From CAVZLD01 sp964522605 (lineage in GTDB: Bacteria > Planctomycetota > Planctomycetia > Pirellulales > Pirellulaceae), in the NCBI GenBank assembly GCA_964522605.1, contig CAZFWV010000002.1, positions 8,605 to 72,604 of the forward strand: a stretch of 64,000 nt of DNA. The letters are read 5' to 3'. Under the pieces are notes generated by a model that saw only the letters and a list, made by a program, of their open reading frames with translations, had not been told where the DNA came from and made no database searches. The position numbers were made by a program, and so were the translations under genes. Shown here piece after piece: positions 37,801 to 46,530 of the stretch (within the stretch, counting starts at the first letter, position 1; every line of letters begins with the position of its first letter).

Positions 37801-39240
37801 GTCGTCGGAGCGAACTCGGAGCTGCAGTACTACGTGCCCACGGATGCCGCCCTACAGGATCGTTGGTCTGCGGTCGACTTGGACAGTACTTCGTGGAACA
37901 CCGCCACCGGCGGCATCGGATTTGGCAATCTGCCGGCTGGACCGGGCGACGTGGTGTTTCAGGATGTGGAGCAAGAGATGAGGAGCATTAACTCGAGTGT
38001 CTACGTCCGAATTCCGTTTGAGCTTCCTGTGGCGATGACCACGGATACCATCCGACTGAGAGTCGCAGTTGACGACGGATTTGTGGCTTTCCTGAACGGC
38101 GTCCGGATTACCGAGGACAAGGCGCCGGAGCAACTGGCGTGGAATTCACGGGCGACGCAGCCCGCATCGAGCGTGAACATTACTTTCGATCGCGTACTTG
38201 GCGAACACACTGACGTGCTGCGTCCAGGCGAAAATGTCTTGGCGATTCAGGGACTGAACCGGACTCCGAGCAGCACCGATTTTCTCCTAGCACCCGAACT
38301 CTTTGTGGGCAAGGTGGTTCACCCGGGAACATCGGCTTCGGCCACTCTTTACACTGAACCGATCACTCTCTACGACACGACTCAGATCCAGGCACGAGCC
38401 TATCAGCAGGGCCAATGGAGTGCGCTGAGTGAGGCAGAATACGTCGGACCGCCGCTCCCGGTGCGAATTGACGAAATCATGTATCATCCGTCTAGCCTCA
38501 CGGCGGCCGAGCACGCGGCGGGTTTTCTTGACGATAACGATTTCGAATATGTCGAATTGTTGAATCTCTCGGATGTTTCGACGGTCAACCTGGCCGGAGT
38601 TACTTTGAATGACGCATTGGATTACGTCTTTCCTGAAGTGTTTCTCGGCCCTGGCGAACGCGCCGTTGTGGTACGAAATCAGGCGGCATTTGAATACCGC
38701 TACGGAACCGATCTTCGTGTCGTGGGAGAGTATGGTTTTGAGGACGGCGGCAATAAACTGAGCAACGAAGGCGAAAGCCTCGAACTGCGCGATCGTTTCG
38801 GCGTACTGCTGCACCGGATCGTGTACGACGATCGTTGGTTTCCCCAGACCGACGGCGTCGGCGCCTCCTTGCAGGCGATCGATGCACGTTCCTTTACGCC
38901 GCTTCACGAATCCACAGCCAGTGACTGGCGGCCCTCTGCATCCCTGGCCGGAACTCCCGGACGACCGCCACGTCTGGTGGGCGATGTCAACGCGGATGGC
39001 TTATTCGACACGAGTGATCTCGTGCAATTGCTCATTCACGGCGAATATGAGGACGGAATCCTGGGGAATTCGACGTTCGATGAAGGAGATTGGAATGGGG
39101 ACGGTGAATTCGACGTAGCCGACCTCGTACTCGCCCTCCAGTTGGGACACTACGAGAAACCAGCCGTTGCTCGAGAACCGGTTCGAGCGGCGGGCGTCGT
39201 GGACCGTATCTTCGCAGTGAATCAGACTCCGCACACGTAG
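34801..39240 (+). CDS. Secreted CotH-like / lamin-tail / dockerin multidomain protein
   Basis: A 1479-aa protein from ATG 34801. Its N-terminus is basic and carries RRLEVECLEARCVLNA at 25-40, the planctomycetal motif found at the start of large secreted proteins. A lamin-tail domain follows (about 41-165, FITEFAADG), then a jelly-roll (about 180-360), and a chitobiase C-terminal-like segment (about 378-465, TPGATIVYTTDGTLPT). The CotH kinase-like domain is at about 513-870 (RIRGGYSR, LNGQYWGLYQSQE). A second jelly-roll and a second lamin-tail (about 1218-1360) precede a type I dockerin pair (DVNADGLFDTSDLVQLL and DWNGDGEFDVADLVLALQ) at about 1393-1455. CotH phosphorylates spore-coat proteins in Bacillus; here the role is unknown. 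No cohesin is seen in the window. Confidence 0.88.
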   Translation: MFGKKLFVAHARRRRQSRGGRDSVRRLEVECLEARCVLNATVFITEFAADGRASIPDGQGDHNDWIEIHNSGAEVANLEGWYLTDDALDLRKWRFPAVELPPKGYLVVFASGKDQATSATSLHTNFKLSDDGEYLALIHPDGVTVQSEFSPTYPAQLSGASFGLAQQELSETLVAQSSSYRYYVPPPEATVDRTTDWAGAEFDDSEWSEGQGALGFDQTGTLLNLIETDIGSVMWEKSSTAYLRTYFEVPSLTDWAWIRFQLRYDAGYIIYVNGERVASENANSLPTSRSRAVKERLDPPESIQTLLFRVDELPLREGQNVLAVHGMNSVRSEEDFLIEFEVSAVRPGAITLDDAGSFFYPPSPGYVNGVNGVEGQVAEVQASVPRGFYNAPQQLELTTATPGATIVYTTDGTLPTLHNGIATASNSEELTPRVTIDVASTTTLRVAAFRSDLVPTPAVTYTYIFLSDVLTQSADGAPAPGWPNFNVNGQKFDYGMDPDVVNDPEYGPQLLEALMDLPSISLVTEPQHLFDSATGIYVNADTARADESLWERPASIELIHPDGQEGFQIDAGLRIRGGYSRNDANPKHAFRVLFRSMYGAAELEYPLFGEEGADTLEKIDLRTSQVPSWSFCIPQHLPYCVEHTMVRDVFARDTQRDMGQPYTRSRYYHLYLNGQYWGLYQSQERADGAHGERYLGGDEDDYDVIKVESQQYDAVATHGTLTAWRDLWDAAKAGFTDNADYYRVQGLNPDGSPNPDLPVLLDVDNLIDYVLTIYYTGDLDAAISWFGDNLMPNNWFGIRNRNAREGFQFFAHDAEWGLFDVNENRLGPWPAGDQFVDSNPQWLHQQLVANEEYRLRFADRVQRHLFHGGALSPESALARVQARIDQIDKAIIAESARWGDASGTTLHTKQHWLTALRHITDVYIPQRREILIEQLRNAQLAGPLSGTAPLVMPGEAPALIPHGGVFDQSRELQMVAEGDIVFTVDGTDPREHAPVVEWTPVVGANSELQYYVPTDAALQDRWSAVDLDSTSWNTATGGIGFGNLPAGPGDVVFQDVEQEMRSINSSVYVRIPFELPVAMTTDTIRLRVAVDDGFVAFLNGVRITEDKAPEQLAWNSRATQPASSVNITFDRVLGEHTDVLRPGENVLAIQGLNRTPSSTDFLLAPELFVGKVVHPGTSASATLYTEPITLYDTTQIQARAYQQGQWSALSEAEYVGPPLPVRIDEIMYHPSSLTAAEHAAGFLDDNDFEYVELLNLSDVSTVNLAGVTLNDALDYVFPEVFLGPGERAVVVRNQAAFEYRYGTDLRVVGEYGFEDGGNKLSNEGESLELRDRFGVLLHRIVYDDRWFPQTDGVGASLQAIDARSFTPLHESTASDWRPSASLAGTPGRPPRLVGDVNADGLFDTSDLVQLLIHGEYEDGILGNSTFDEGDWNGDGEFDVADLVLALQLGHYEKPAVAREPVRAAGVVDRIFAVNQTPHT

Positions 39241-39627
39241 AGAACCTGGTGTGAGTTCGACGGTCGCCTTGGCCGTCGCCAGCTACCCGTCATCCGCAAA
39301 AACTTGCGCTGACAAACTCTCTCGTCGCGCGGCAGGTCGTGGCCGTCGTCATCTTCGCAATTGATTCTCAGTGCGAGCCACGCTGCGTGAGGATGTCGTT
39401 CATCAAACGTGAAAATGGCAAAAATGGCCACACTCCCAGGAGCATCTTTCGGGGCATGCCGCTATACTCGAAAAGCGCACGTCTCATGTTCGATCCGGGC
39501 ATCGGACCGCATGAGCCGATGCGAGGAAATACGTTGCGAACGCCATGAATGCAGAATCCGGTAGCGCATGCCATTACATCGCAATTGTCGCAGATTGCTG
39601 AAGTGTTTTTGCTCGGTGTTGGAACAG
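39241..39627. other. Intergenic stretch, nothing recognised
   Basis: About 390 bases between the dockerin protein and the transglutaminase-like paralogue. No repeat, hairpin with a T-tract or RNA gene was recognised. The frame of the downstream gene is open a little further upstream, to 39568. Confidence 0.35.
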
Positions 39628-42327
39628 ATGTCGGGCGTCCCACTTCAAAGCACTCACTCGAAACCCTTTCGTGCTTGGGTAGCGACGCTCATTCTCGTAG
39701 TAATGTGGACGGGTTGTCTGACGAGTGGAGCCGAGGCAGCGGTCTATAACCTTCATCTCGTCACCGACAATGGGCCGGACTACACAGACATTCAGTCTTT
39801 TGTGCAAAGTACGACCGAGCGCTGTTCAACACCTCAGGAAAAATGTATCGCCATCTGGAGCTGGGGTCGGCGGAGCCGCCGGCAGACGAGTTGCGCCGAG
39901 GAGAATGGGCGACTGATCTGGGATCCCATCCTTCACTATAACTCGTACGGTGCGATGAACTGTGGCGTGATCTCCGCGCTGAACATCTCGAGCTTCTTAC
40001 AACTCGGTTACCAGGCGCGCTACATTCAACTGGGAGATCACACGGTCAGCGAGGTCTCATGGAACGGCGGTCAGTCGTGGCATCTGTTCGATTCTTCCAT
40101 GAGCTTCTTTTGTTACAACCATGCCGGGGAAGTTGCCAGTTGCCAGGAAATCCAAGAGTCGCATGCATGCGAACTTTCCGGCGGAAAGAGTGAGCCAGGT
40201 CACTACTACTTGTATCACGGCGCACCGCAGTGTGTCTCGCACCTCGGGGCCAACGGATGGCGGAAAGCAAGCGATCAGCCGGTGGCCTACGAGCGGACCC
40301 TGATCAACGGGGCGTCATCTTACACGGATGGGTTTTCGGTCAGTCCGTATACTCAGTACGCGCGCTATGGGCGTCGTTATACACTGAACCTCCTGGCCCA
40401 CCAGTCGTACACTCGTCACTGGAAGCCCCTCGACCGCGACAACCCGAACGTAACTGACCCGCAGAAGTCGGACTACTACCGTCCCCTCGGGGGCCGTGAC
40501 CCCGACGAGCAACACGGACTCAATAACATTCGGGGCAATGGCGTTTGGGTATTCGATCCCGATCTTGCCAAGGCAGACGGTCGAAAGATCTTCTACGACT
40601 GCCATGGTATCCGAACGCGGAGCGAAGATGGCGCGGCTCCCAATCTGCATCCCGAAGAACCGGGAAAGTTGGGCTCAGTCGTCTTCAAAGTTTCCGCCGC
40701 CAACGTGATCACATCGATGCAGATTGAAGGCAGCGGCGAACGCTCCGAGCCTGACGATGTGTTTCGCTTGTTCGTCAGCCGGAGTGCTGGAATCCGATGG
40801 ACGCCTGTCTGGGAATCTCAAGAAACAGGGTCCCAGAGGATCGACCTGAGGCTGCGCGACGAAGTTGCTGGGGTGACGGAATGCCTGGTCAAGGTCGAGA
40901 TGCAGGCTGCCGAAAAATGTGCCAGCGTCGGGCTCAACTCGCTGAAACTGACCACGGTGACGCAGCTCAACCGCCGCACGTTGCCCAGGCTCACGCTGGG
41001 GTCCAACCGGGTGCGATTATTCGCCGACGAACAGACCGACAGTACGCTACTATGGCCGCCGCTGCACGCCGGATTGTATCAGGAGACGGTTTTTCATGAG
41101 GACCGCGTCCACGGGACGAACGAGCCGGATGGGATTTACAAAGCCACACTCGGGTCAGCGGTCAACGGCGAGGAGTGTTCTGCGACGTGGCGTCTGGAAG
41201 TTCCGACGGACATGACCGGTGTAACGTATGGCGTGGTCGCGACGAACCGATCGTCGGCCTCTTACGTTTCTCTTCGTTACAGTTTTGACGGGGAGACTTT
41301 CCAGGAGTTTTTTCGGAAGTCCGACGGTGGCTTTCCTTTCGACAAACAAGTACTCCACACAGTCGACGACGCGCACGTGCCGACAAATACCCGCCAGGCA
41401 TATCTCCAATGCGCGTTCTTCTGTCGGGGCGGCGCGGCAACGTATGGCATGGACGGGATTCAAGACCTGTGGATTCGAGCCCAGCACGAGCCGACCGATA
41501 CACGCTTCGAACCGCTCGAGGTTACCTATCATTGGACCGAGCATCGGAAATCCGGCGACATCGCTCGGTCACACACGGAACTAATCGAGTCATTGCCGCA
41601 CGAATATGTCATCAACACGGCCGGGTATCGTGACCCGACCATGAACTGGGTCCGGATGAATCTGAGCAGACACGGCCCTCCGAATCCCAGTGCCACGTAC
41701 GGTTACTCGGATGGGCAAGACATTGGCCCGGCGTTTGAGCATCGTGCAGTGACCTACGCCTGGGGTACAAATCTGGCAAAAGGGAAGCCCTACTCGACGA
41801 GCCGCCCGTCAAGCTCTGCTTCCAAGAATCCCGATACGGATGGCCGCGAACTGACCAACGGCGTGATAATCGCGCCGACCGACTTGACCGCGAGCGACGT
41901 GGTCCAAAGTGCCACCGCCTTTTGGACTGCCGACGAGCCTGTCGTTTTCGTGGTGGACCTGGAGGGCCCGCAGACCGTGGCCGGTGTTCGAGTCAGTAGT
42001 CATCAACCCAACGCGAACTATTGCCATCCGCAGCGAGTTGAAGTTTCTGTTTCGGCGAACGGAGAGAATTGGCAGGCAGCCGGCGCGATCCATCACGACG
42101 ATCTCTGGAAGCCTCCGGCAGATTATGAGCCTTGGGAACACGACGACGATCCGAGCTACGATCACCTCCGTGCTGGAGGTCGACTGGCCTATACCTATCC
42201 CCTGGTTCTGGACGCACCTGTTGTCGCGCGCTACGTGCGTTTCACGTGCATTCCCTTGGAAGGGAAGGGCATCGGGCTTTCCGAGTTGCAGGTGTTCGAT
42301 CGCGTAAACGCGACGCCGTCGCCGTAG
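39628..42327 (+). CDS. Secreted transglutaminase-like protein with discoidin domain (paralogue)
   Basis: An 899-aa paralogue of the protein at 13655-16249. ATG 39628 is preferred to 39568 because a signal segment follows (AWVATLILVVMWTGC, then SGAEA). The transglutaminase-like triad is again visible: Cys112 in YGAMNCGV, His138 in GDHTVSE and Asp155 in WHLFDSSMS. Shared landmarks include VYN at the mature start, DxxPDY, CELSGGKSEPGHYY, RRYTLNLLAHQSYTRHWK and the RGNGVWVFDPDL segment. The C-terminus is an F5/8 type C domain (NLAKGKPYSTS, FVVDLEGPQTVAGVRV, ARYVRF). Conservation of the three polar residues in both copies supports enzymatic activity. A palindromic repeat follows the stop. Confidence 0.72.
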   Translation: MSGVPLQSTHSKPFRAWVATLILVVMWTGCLTSGAEAAVYNLHLVTDNGPDYTDIQSFVQSTTERCSTPQEKCIAIWSWGRRSRRQTSCAEENGRLIWDPILHYNSYGAMNCGVISALNISSFLQLGYQARYIQLGDHTVSEVSWNGGQSWHLFDSSMSFFCYNHAGEVASCQEIQESHACELSGGKSEPGHYYLYHGAPQCVSHLGANGWRKASDQPVAYERTLINGASSYTDGFSVSPYTQYARYGRRYTLNLLAHQSYTRHWKPLDRDNPNVTDPQKSDYYRPLGGRDPDEQHGLNNIRGNGVWVFDPDLAKADGRKIFYDCHGIRTRSEDGAAPNLHPEEPGKLGSVVFKVSAANVITSMQIEGSGERSEPDDVFRLFVSRSAGIRWTPVWESQETGSQRIDLRLRDEVAGVTECLVKVEMQAAEKCASVGLNSLKLTTVTQLNRRTLPRLTLGSNRVRLFADEQTDSTLLWPPLHAGLYQETVFHEDRVHGTNEPDGIYKATLGSAVNGEECSATWRLEVPTDMTGVTYGVVATNRSSASYVSLRYSFDGETFQEFFRKSDGGFPFDKQVLHTVDDAHVPTNTRQAYLQCAFFCRGGAATYGMDGIQDLWIRAQHEPTDTRFEPLEVTYHWTEHRKSGDIARSHTELIESLPHEYVINTAGYRDPTMNWVRMNLSRHGPPNPSATYGYSDGQDIGPAFEHRAVTYAWGTNLAKGKPYSTSRPSSSASKNPDTDGRELTNGVIIAPTDLTASDVVQSATAFWTADEPVVFVVDLEGPQTVAGVRVSSHQPNANYCHPQRVEVSVSANGENWQAAGAIHHDDLWKPPADYEPWEHDDDPSYDHLRAGGRLAYTYPLVLDAPVVARYVRFTCIPLEGKGIGLSELQVFDRVNATPSP

Positions 42328-42371
42328 AGGACGTGTCGGTTTTTCAGGAGTCCCCTAACAGGATTTGTGGC

Positions 42372-42516
42372 GATTCGTTTAACCCGCAGCCGTCAGGCAA
42401 GGTCCGATGAGCGCAGGCTCACGCCGCGCAGGGAGCCGCACGTTTCCGGAGGTTACGGCCAGCGACAACCGGATCCAGAAGCGGTCCTCGCCTGACGGCT
42501 GCGGGTTAAACGAATC
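42372..42516. repeat. Palindromic MITE-like element, copy D (27-bp perfect inverted repeat)
   Basis: The arm at 42372-42398 (starting GATTCGTTTAACCCGCAGCC) is perfectly complementary to 42490-42516. The 91-base interior has no gene. The CGTTTAACC start resembles the inner arms of the elements at 57841 and 62344, but the rest differs. It lies 44 bases after a stop codon and could fold in RNA as a very stable hairpin. No transposase is associated. Confidence 0.9.
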
Positions 42517-42664
42517 TCCATGAGGAGGGTTTAGTAACCTCTTCCAAGCCATCAACCTGTAAACTGCACGATCTGCAGAGGGAGAGTGAATGCTGTTTGT
42601 AATCGCTTGCAGGACCAACACCCGTAAACTGCACGAAAAGTGATGATTGGGGGGGAGAAGCCAG

Positions 42665-44719
42665 ATGCATACTGATCCGTCACGAACAATAGGTCTCGTG
42701 ATTTGCCGAGCTCTTCCGGCTCTTGCCTTCGTACTCGGGGCAGCTGCCGTGAGGATCGGTTCGTCTGGCGAGTTCACCGACGAAAAGATCATACTGGGGT
42801 TTGAGGAGAAGGAACTGAGCCAGAACGGCGAGGTTTCAAGGGAAGAGAAACCTGGCCGGGAGAGTTGGTTTTATCTGCTCGAACAGCCGCAAGGGTTTGA
42901 TTTTGCAGCCCGCTTTGAATGGCCGGGTGCCACCAATCGGGCATGGACCTGGCGTTGCCGGCGGGGACCACACACCGAAGGCGAAATGGCTCTGAGCACC
43001 ACGGTCGGGCCGCCCAATCCGCAAGGAGTGAAGGCTACCTACGAGCAATCAGAATTCCTCTCGTACTACTATCCGAACTTGCGGGACAACTTCGAAGCGT
43101 ATCGCCTGATGACCACTTTTCAATGGTTGGTCAGAGCCGACCCCACGTTGAGAGACTGGTCGCAGTATGATTTGCTGAGGGCAGATGTTCGTTGTGATGC
43201 AGCGTCTGTCGAACTTCGGCTTGCTCTGGAAGACGATATCCTGGAGCCGCCGGTTACGAGAGTCTACAAAATCCCAAACGGCAGATGGGTGACAATCGAA
43301 CTTGACCTGAAAGAGGCCGTCAAGAGCCGAGGGCTGATGCCCGACCGAATTGCCAACTTCTGGCTCTTAGGTCGATCGTCTCGACGAGCCGAGATGTGGA
43401 TCGACAACATCCGCATCGTCAAACGCGGCGTGTCTTCGGAGTACGATCTGATTCAGAGTCAGGCCCCCAGGCCGTACGCTGTTGACCGGCGGACCATTCC
43501 TCAAGTGACGGATCTGCCGTTGGAAATACAGCCGGATCGGACTCCTGTGCAGCTGGCCGAGCCTGTCGTCATTGCGCGCGGTTCGATCGTTCCCTTCGGA
43601 TGGGTATCTGCCTACGACAACAGGTTTTTGTTCGTTGCCTACAGCTTTGCGGATGGGCCAGGTAGTCCCATTGCCAAAGCAGCCTACAGCAAAGATGGCG
43701 GCCAGACTTGGCAGCCGCTGACTCCACCCACTGCGCGGAATCTTGACCACGGCACGGCACGCGGTTGTGCCGTCGACGCAATGGGCGACGGAGTGGCGGT
43801 GTCTAGCGGGCCGGGTTGCGCGGGACTCGGTTGTGCGAATCCTCGGCAACATTTGACCAAGTACACTTTCACCGGAACCGGCTGGCAGGCGGAGCTTCCC
43901 ACGATTCTCGATGCGGATATCCGACATTGTGGATCCAATGCGTCCATCGTGCGCCTCGCGCGTGGGCCTTACCGTGGACGACTCTGGGCAAGCTGGGGCC
44001 AGATCGGTCGAGCTCATCGCGTCAATGTGCATGTGAAGTTCTCCGACGATGACGGGCGAACGTGGATACCGTGGGGCCGCGGTGCAGCAATTCCAGGCTC
44101 AGAAGCGAGTTCTTGGTCGGACGGAACCTACAGTTATCCCCAGACCGTGATTACACCCTACAAGGATCACGTCGCTTGCTTCTGGCACCATGTTCGCGAC
44201 GACCGTGTATCATGGTCGGTGTACGATGGCTCAAATTGGTCCCCATCGACCGAAGTATCCCCGGTTGCGCTGAATCAAATGGACGGAGCGTATCGGGCAA
44301 CCATGTCCGCGGTGACCAAGGGAGCAGCCGAGGTCTTTTTCACCGCGACCGGCATGGAGACCGTCATGCGTTGGGACGGAAACTCCTGGAACGCCGTCCC
44401 GATCCAGTGTGAGGACGGTGGAATGCTTTCCCTCGCCGGAGACGTGGTGACTCTCGTCACCGCCGGACAAGCCAATCGACGTTGGAAAGGCATTGACTGG
44501 TCACGCCGAACAGTCCTTCGCTACTATCAGTGTTTGGACACCGGTCGATGGGAAGGCCCCCACGATTTGACCGATGAGTTCGACATCCACGAGTATCGAT
44601 CGCTTCCCGGATTTTCCGTTCCACCGTATGCTCCCCCGAACTATGTCCCACTCGTATGGAGCGATTTTGGCGAGGGGACCATTAAGCTCTTAAAGATTCC
44701 CGTTAACACAGACAACTAA
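42665..44719 (+). CDS. Secreted sialidase-like (BNR/Asp-box) protein
   Basis: A 684-aa exported protein from ATG 42665, with a GGGGGAGAAG site upstream. A signal helix at about 9-30 (GLVICRALPALAFVLGAAAV) is followed by a beta-sandwich of carbohydrate-binding type (about 40-260, including RAEMWIDNIRIV). The second half is a beta-propeller with Asp boxes: SKDGGQTW near residue 340 and SDDDGRTW near 460. An isolated MDGAYRATM segment at about 540 resembles propeller strands rather than an active site. Without the sialidase FRIP arginine motif or a clear Tyr/Glu pair, an exact glycosidase activity cannot be claimed. Confidence 0.65.
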   Translation: MHTDPSRTIGLVICRALPALAFVLGAAAVRIGSSGEFTDEKIILGFEEKELSQNGEVSREEKPGRESWFYLLEQPQGFDFAARFEWPGATNRAWTWRCRRGPHTEGEMALSTTVGPPNPQGVKATYEQSEFLSYYYPNLRDNFEAYRLMTTFQWLVRADPTLRDWSQYDLLRADVRCDAASVELRLALEDDILEPPVTRVYKIPNGRWVTIELDLKEAVKSRGLMPDRIANFWLLGRSSRRAEMWIDNIRIVKRGVSSEYDLIQSQAPRPYAVDRRTIPQVTDLPLEIQPDRTPVQLAEPVVIARGSIVPFGWVSAYDNRFLFVAYSFADGPGSPIAKAAYSKDGGQTWQPLTPPTARNLDHGTARGCAVDAMGDGVAVSSGPGCAGLGCANPRQHLTKYTFTGTGWQAELPTILDADIRHCGSNASIVRLARGPYRGRLWASWGQIGRAHRVNVHVKFSDDDGRTWIPWGRGAAIPGSEASSWSDGTYSYPQTVITPYKDHVACFWHHVRDDRVSWSVYDGSNWSPSTEVSPVALNQMDGAYRATMSAVTKGAAEVFFTATGMETVMRWDGNSWNAVPIQCEDGGMLSLAGDVVTLVTAGQANRRWKGIDWSRRTVLRYYQCLDTGRWEGPHDLTDEFDIHEYRSLPGFSVPPYAPPNYVPLVWSDFGEGTIKLLKIPVNTDN

Positions 44720-44840
44720 GCAGTGTCTTCTGAGTTCCTGACTTCAGAGCAACACCGGTATCGAAACGAACAAATGTTCGAGGGTCGGCTTGCTGGCAAG
44801 GCGAATTCTCGACGTCATCACTCGAGTGGAAGGCAGAACC

Positions 44841-46109
44841 ATGAATGATCGATGCGATCGCAGGGATTTTGTGAAAACCGGGATGGCCGCAGGAGCCGCT
44901 TGGGCCATGCGACAGACCGGCCTCGCCGCAGAAGATTCCAAAGGGCAGGCCCAGCCGATTGGAGACGTCCGCGTCGGGATGGTGGGCATCGGCAACCGCG
45001 GAACGTTTCTGCTGAGACTGCTGCTTGAGCAAGAAGGAGTTACCGTCAAGGCGGTCTGCGATCTGATTCCCGAGCGCGTTGCGAAGGCTCAGGAAATCGT
45101 CACAGCAGCCAATCAACCCGAGCCGACCGGTTACTCGCGCGGTGAGACAGACTTTGTGCGCCTCTGTGAGACCGAGGAACTGGACCTGGTGGTCAACGCA
45201 ACACGGCCCTGGAAATGGCATGTGCCCATCTCGGTCGCTGCGATGACGACCGGAAAACATGCGGCTACCGAAGTTCCGGCGGCTGAAACGATCGAGGGAT
45301 GCTGGGAATTGGTCGAGACGAGCGAAAAGACGGGGAAGTATTGCGTCATGCTGGAGAATTGTTGCTACTTCCGCGAGGTAATGCTGGTCCATAACATGTT
45401 GCGAAAAGGTCTGTTCGGCGAACTGCGACACTGCGAAGCGGGTTATCAGCACTACTTGCGCAGTGCGCGTCCGGGAGCACCACAGAGCTCCAGAACGGGA
45501 GACGTCTGGACGGCCAACAGCTATCCGACGCATCCCATCGGACCAGTCGCCCAATGGATGGATATCAATCGCGGCAACCGCTTCGATTATCTCGTCTCGA
45601 TGAGCGCGGACGGGACACGCAGTAACCCAAGCGCCGATATCAATACGAGCCTGATCCGCACCGTGAACGGTCAGACGATTACTCTTTACTTCGACACCAA
45701 GCTGCCACGGCCCTACGATTTGATCTATCGCGTACAGGGTACAGAGGGCATCTGCATGGCTTCCACGGACAAGATCTACATCGAGGGTCGTAGCCCCAAA
45801 CCCGACACTTGGGAATCGATGGACGCATATTATGAGGAATTTGAGCATCCGCTTTGGAAGGACTTGGGAGAGGCAGCGTCCAGGCACGGAGGGCACGGGG
45901 GCGGCGATTGGATGGAGATCCATCGTGTGATCCGTGCGCTTCAAACCGGCGCACCGCCCGATATGGATGTCTATGATGCGGCCGCCTGGAGCTGTATCAC
46001 CGAGTTGAGTGAAAAGTCGGTAGCCGACCGGAGCCGCCCGATGGACTTTCCCGATTTCACACGCGGTCGCTGGCAGACAAATCCGCCGATCGGGATCATT
46101 CGATCGTAA
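44841..46109 (+). CDS. Gfo/Idh/MocA-family protein, GH109-like
   Basis: A 422-aa protein starting at ATG 44841. A Tat signal is present (RRDFVKTGMAAGAAWA at 7-22). The NAD-binding Rossmann motif is GMVGIGNRG at 46-54. The sequence has the features of glycoside hydrolase family 109, the NAD-dependent alpha-N-acetylgalactosaminidases: LDLVVNATRPWKWHVP, ATEVPAAETIEGCWELVE, VMLENCCYFREVMLV and GHGGGDWMEI near the end. This family cleaves by a redox-assisted elimination. Export with bound cofactor through Tat fits its neighbours, which are secreted glycan-active proteins. The specific sugar is inferred from the family. Confidence 0.83.
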   Translation: MNDRCDRRDFVKTGMAAGAAWAMRQTGLAAEDSKGQAQPIGDVRVGMVGIGNRGTFLLRLLLEQEGVTVKAVCDLIPERVAKAQEIVTAANQPEPTGYSRGETDFVRLCETEELDLVVNATRPWKWHVPISVAAMTTGKHAATEVPAAETIEGCWELVETSEKTGKYCVMLENCCYFREVMLVHNMLRKGLFGELRHCEAGYQHYLRSARPGAPQSSRTGDVWTANSYPTHPIGPVAQWMDINRGNRFDYLVSMSADGTRSNPSADINTSLIRTVNGQTITLYFDTKLPRPYDLIYRVQGTEGICMASTDKIYIEGRSPKPDTWESMDAYYEEFEHPLWKDLGEAASRHGGHGGGDWMEIHRVIRALQTGAPPDMDVYDAAAWSCITELSEKSVADRSRPMDFPDFTRGRWQTNPPIGIIRS

Positions 46110-46530
46110 CGGCCTCGAAATTGCCATCACGCCACCTCAATGCATCGAAGTACTGGTCGGTGGAAAGATCAAATTCGGTGAAGGGAGCTTTGTGACCGGT
46201 TCTGGTCCTACGTGCGCAATCCCGGCAGTCGCCGCTGAGTCTCTTGCGATGGACATACCTTTTGATACCACTGGAGACGGCGACTTACGGGGCAGAAACC
46301 GTACGGTTTCGACTGGTCGATGACAACGCCGGTGTGACTTGCGCCTGGCTTGGCTTGCGAGGAGTATCATTGATCGCGCCCGCCGAAGTCAAAAAGTGAT
46401 TGGCCCGACGGTACTCAACCGCTCGACATGACTGGAAGAATCCAGACATGGACTCGGATGCTCCGCTGTAGGTCGCCTAACGCCGGTCAGAAATGAACGT
46501 TTGGCGCCGTTCCATCCTCCCAAATGAAAG
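46110..46530. other. Intergenic stretch with a possible gene relic
   Basis: About 420 bases between convergent genes. Positions 46265-46399 read IPLETATYGAETVRFRLVDD and on to IAPAEVKK and a TGA, a plausible C-terminal tail with no start, and may be the end of a decayed secreted protein. Nothing else is recognised. Confidence 0.3.

Noticed and set aside
44703..46130. 475-aa open frame antisense to the GH109-like gene
   Set aside because: Covers exactly the GH109-like gene on the other strand; composition is that of a shadow frame in GC-rich DNA.
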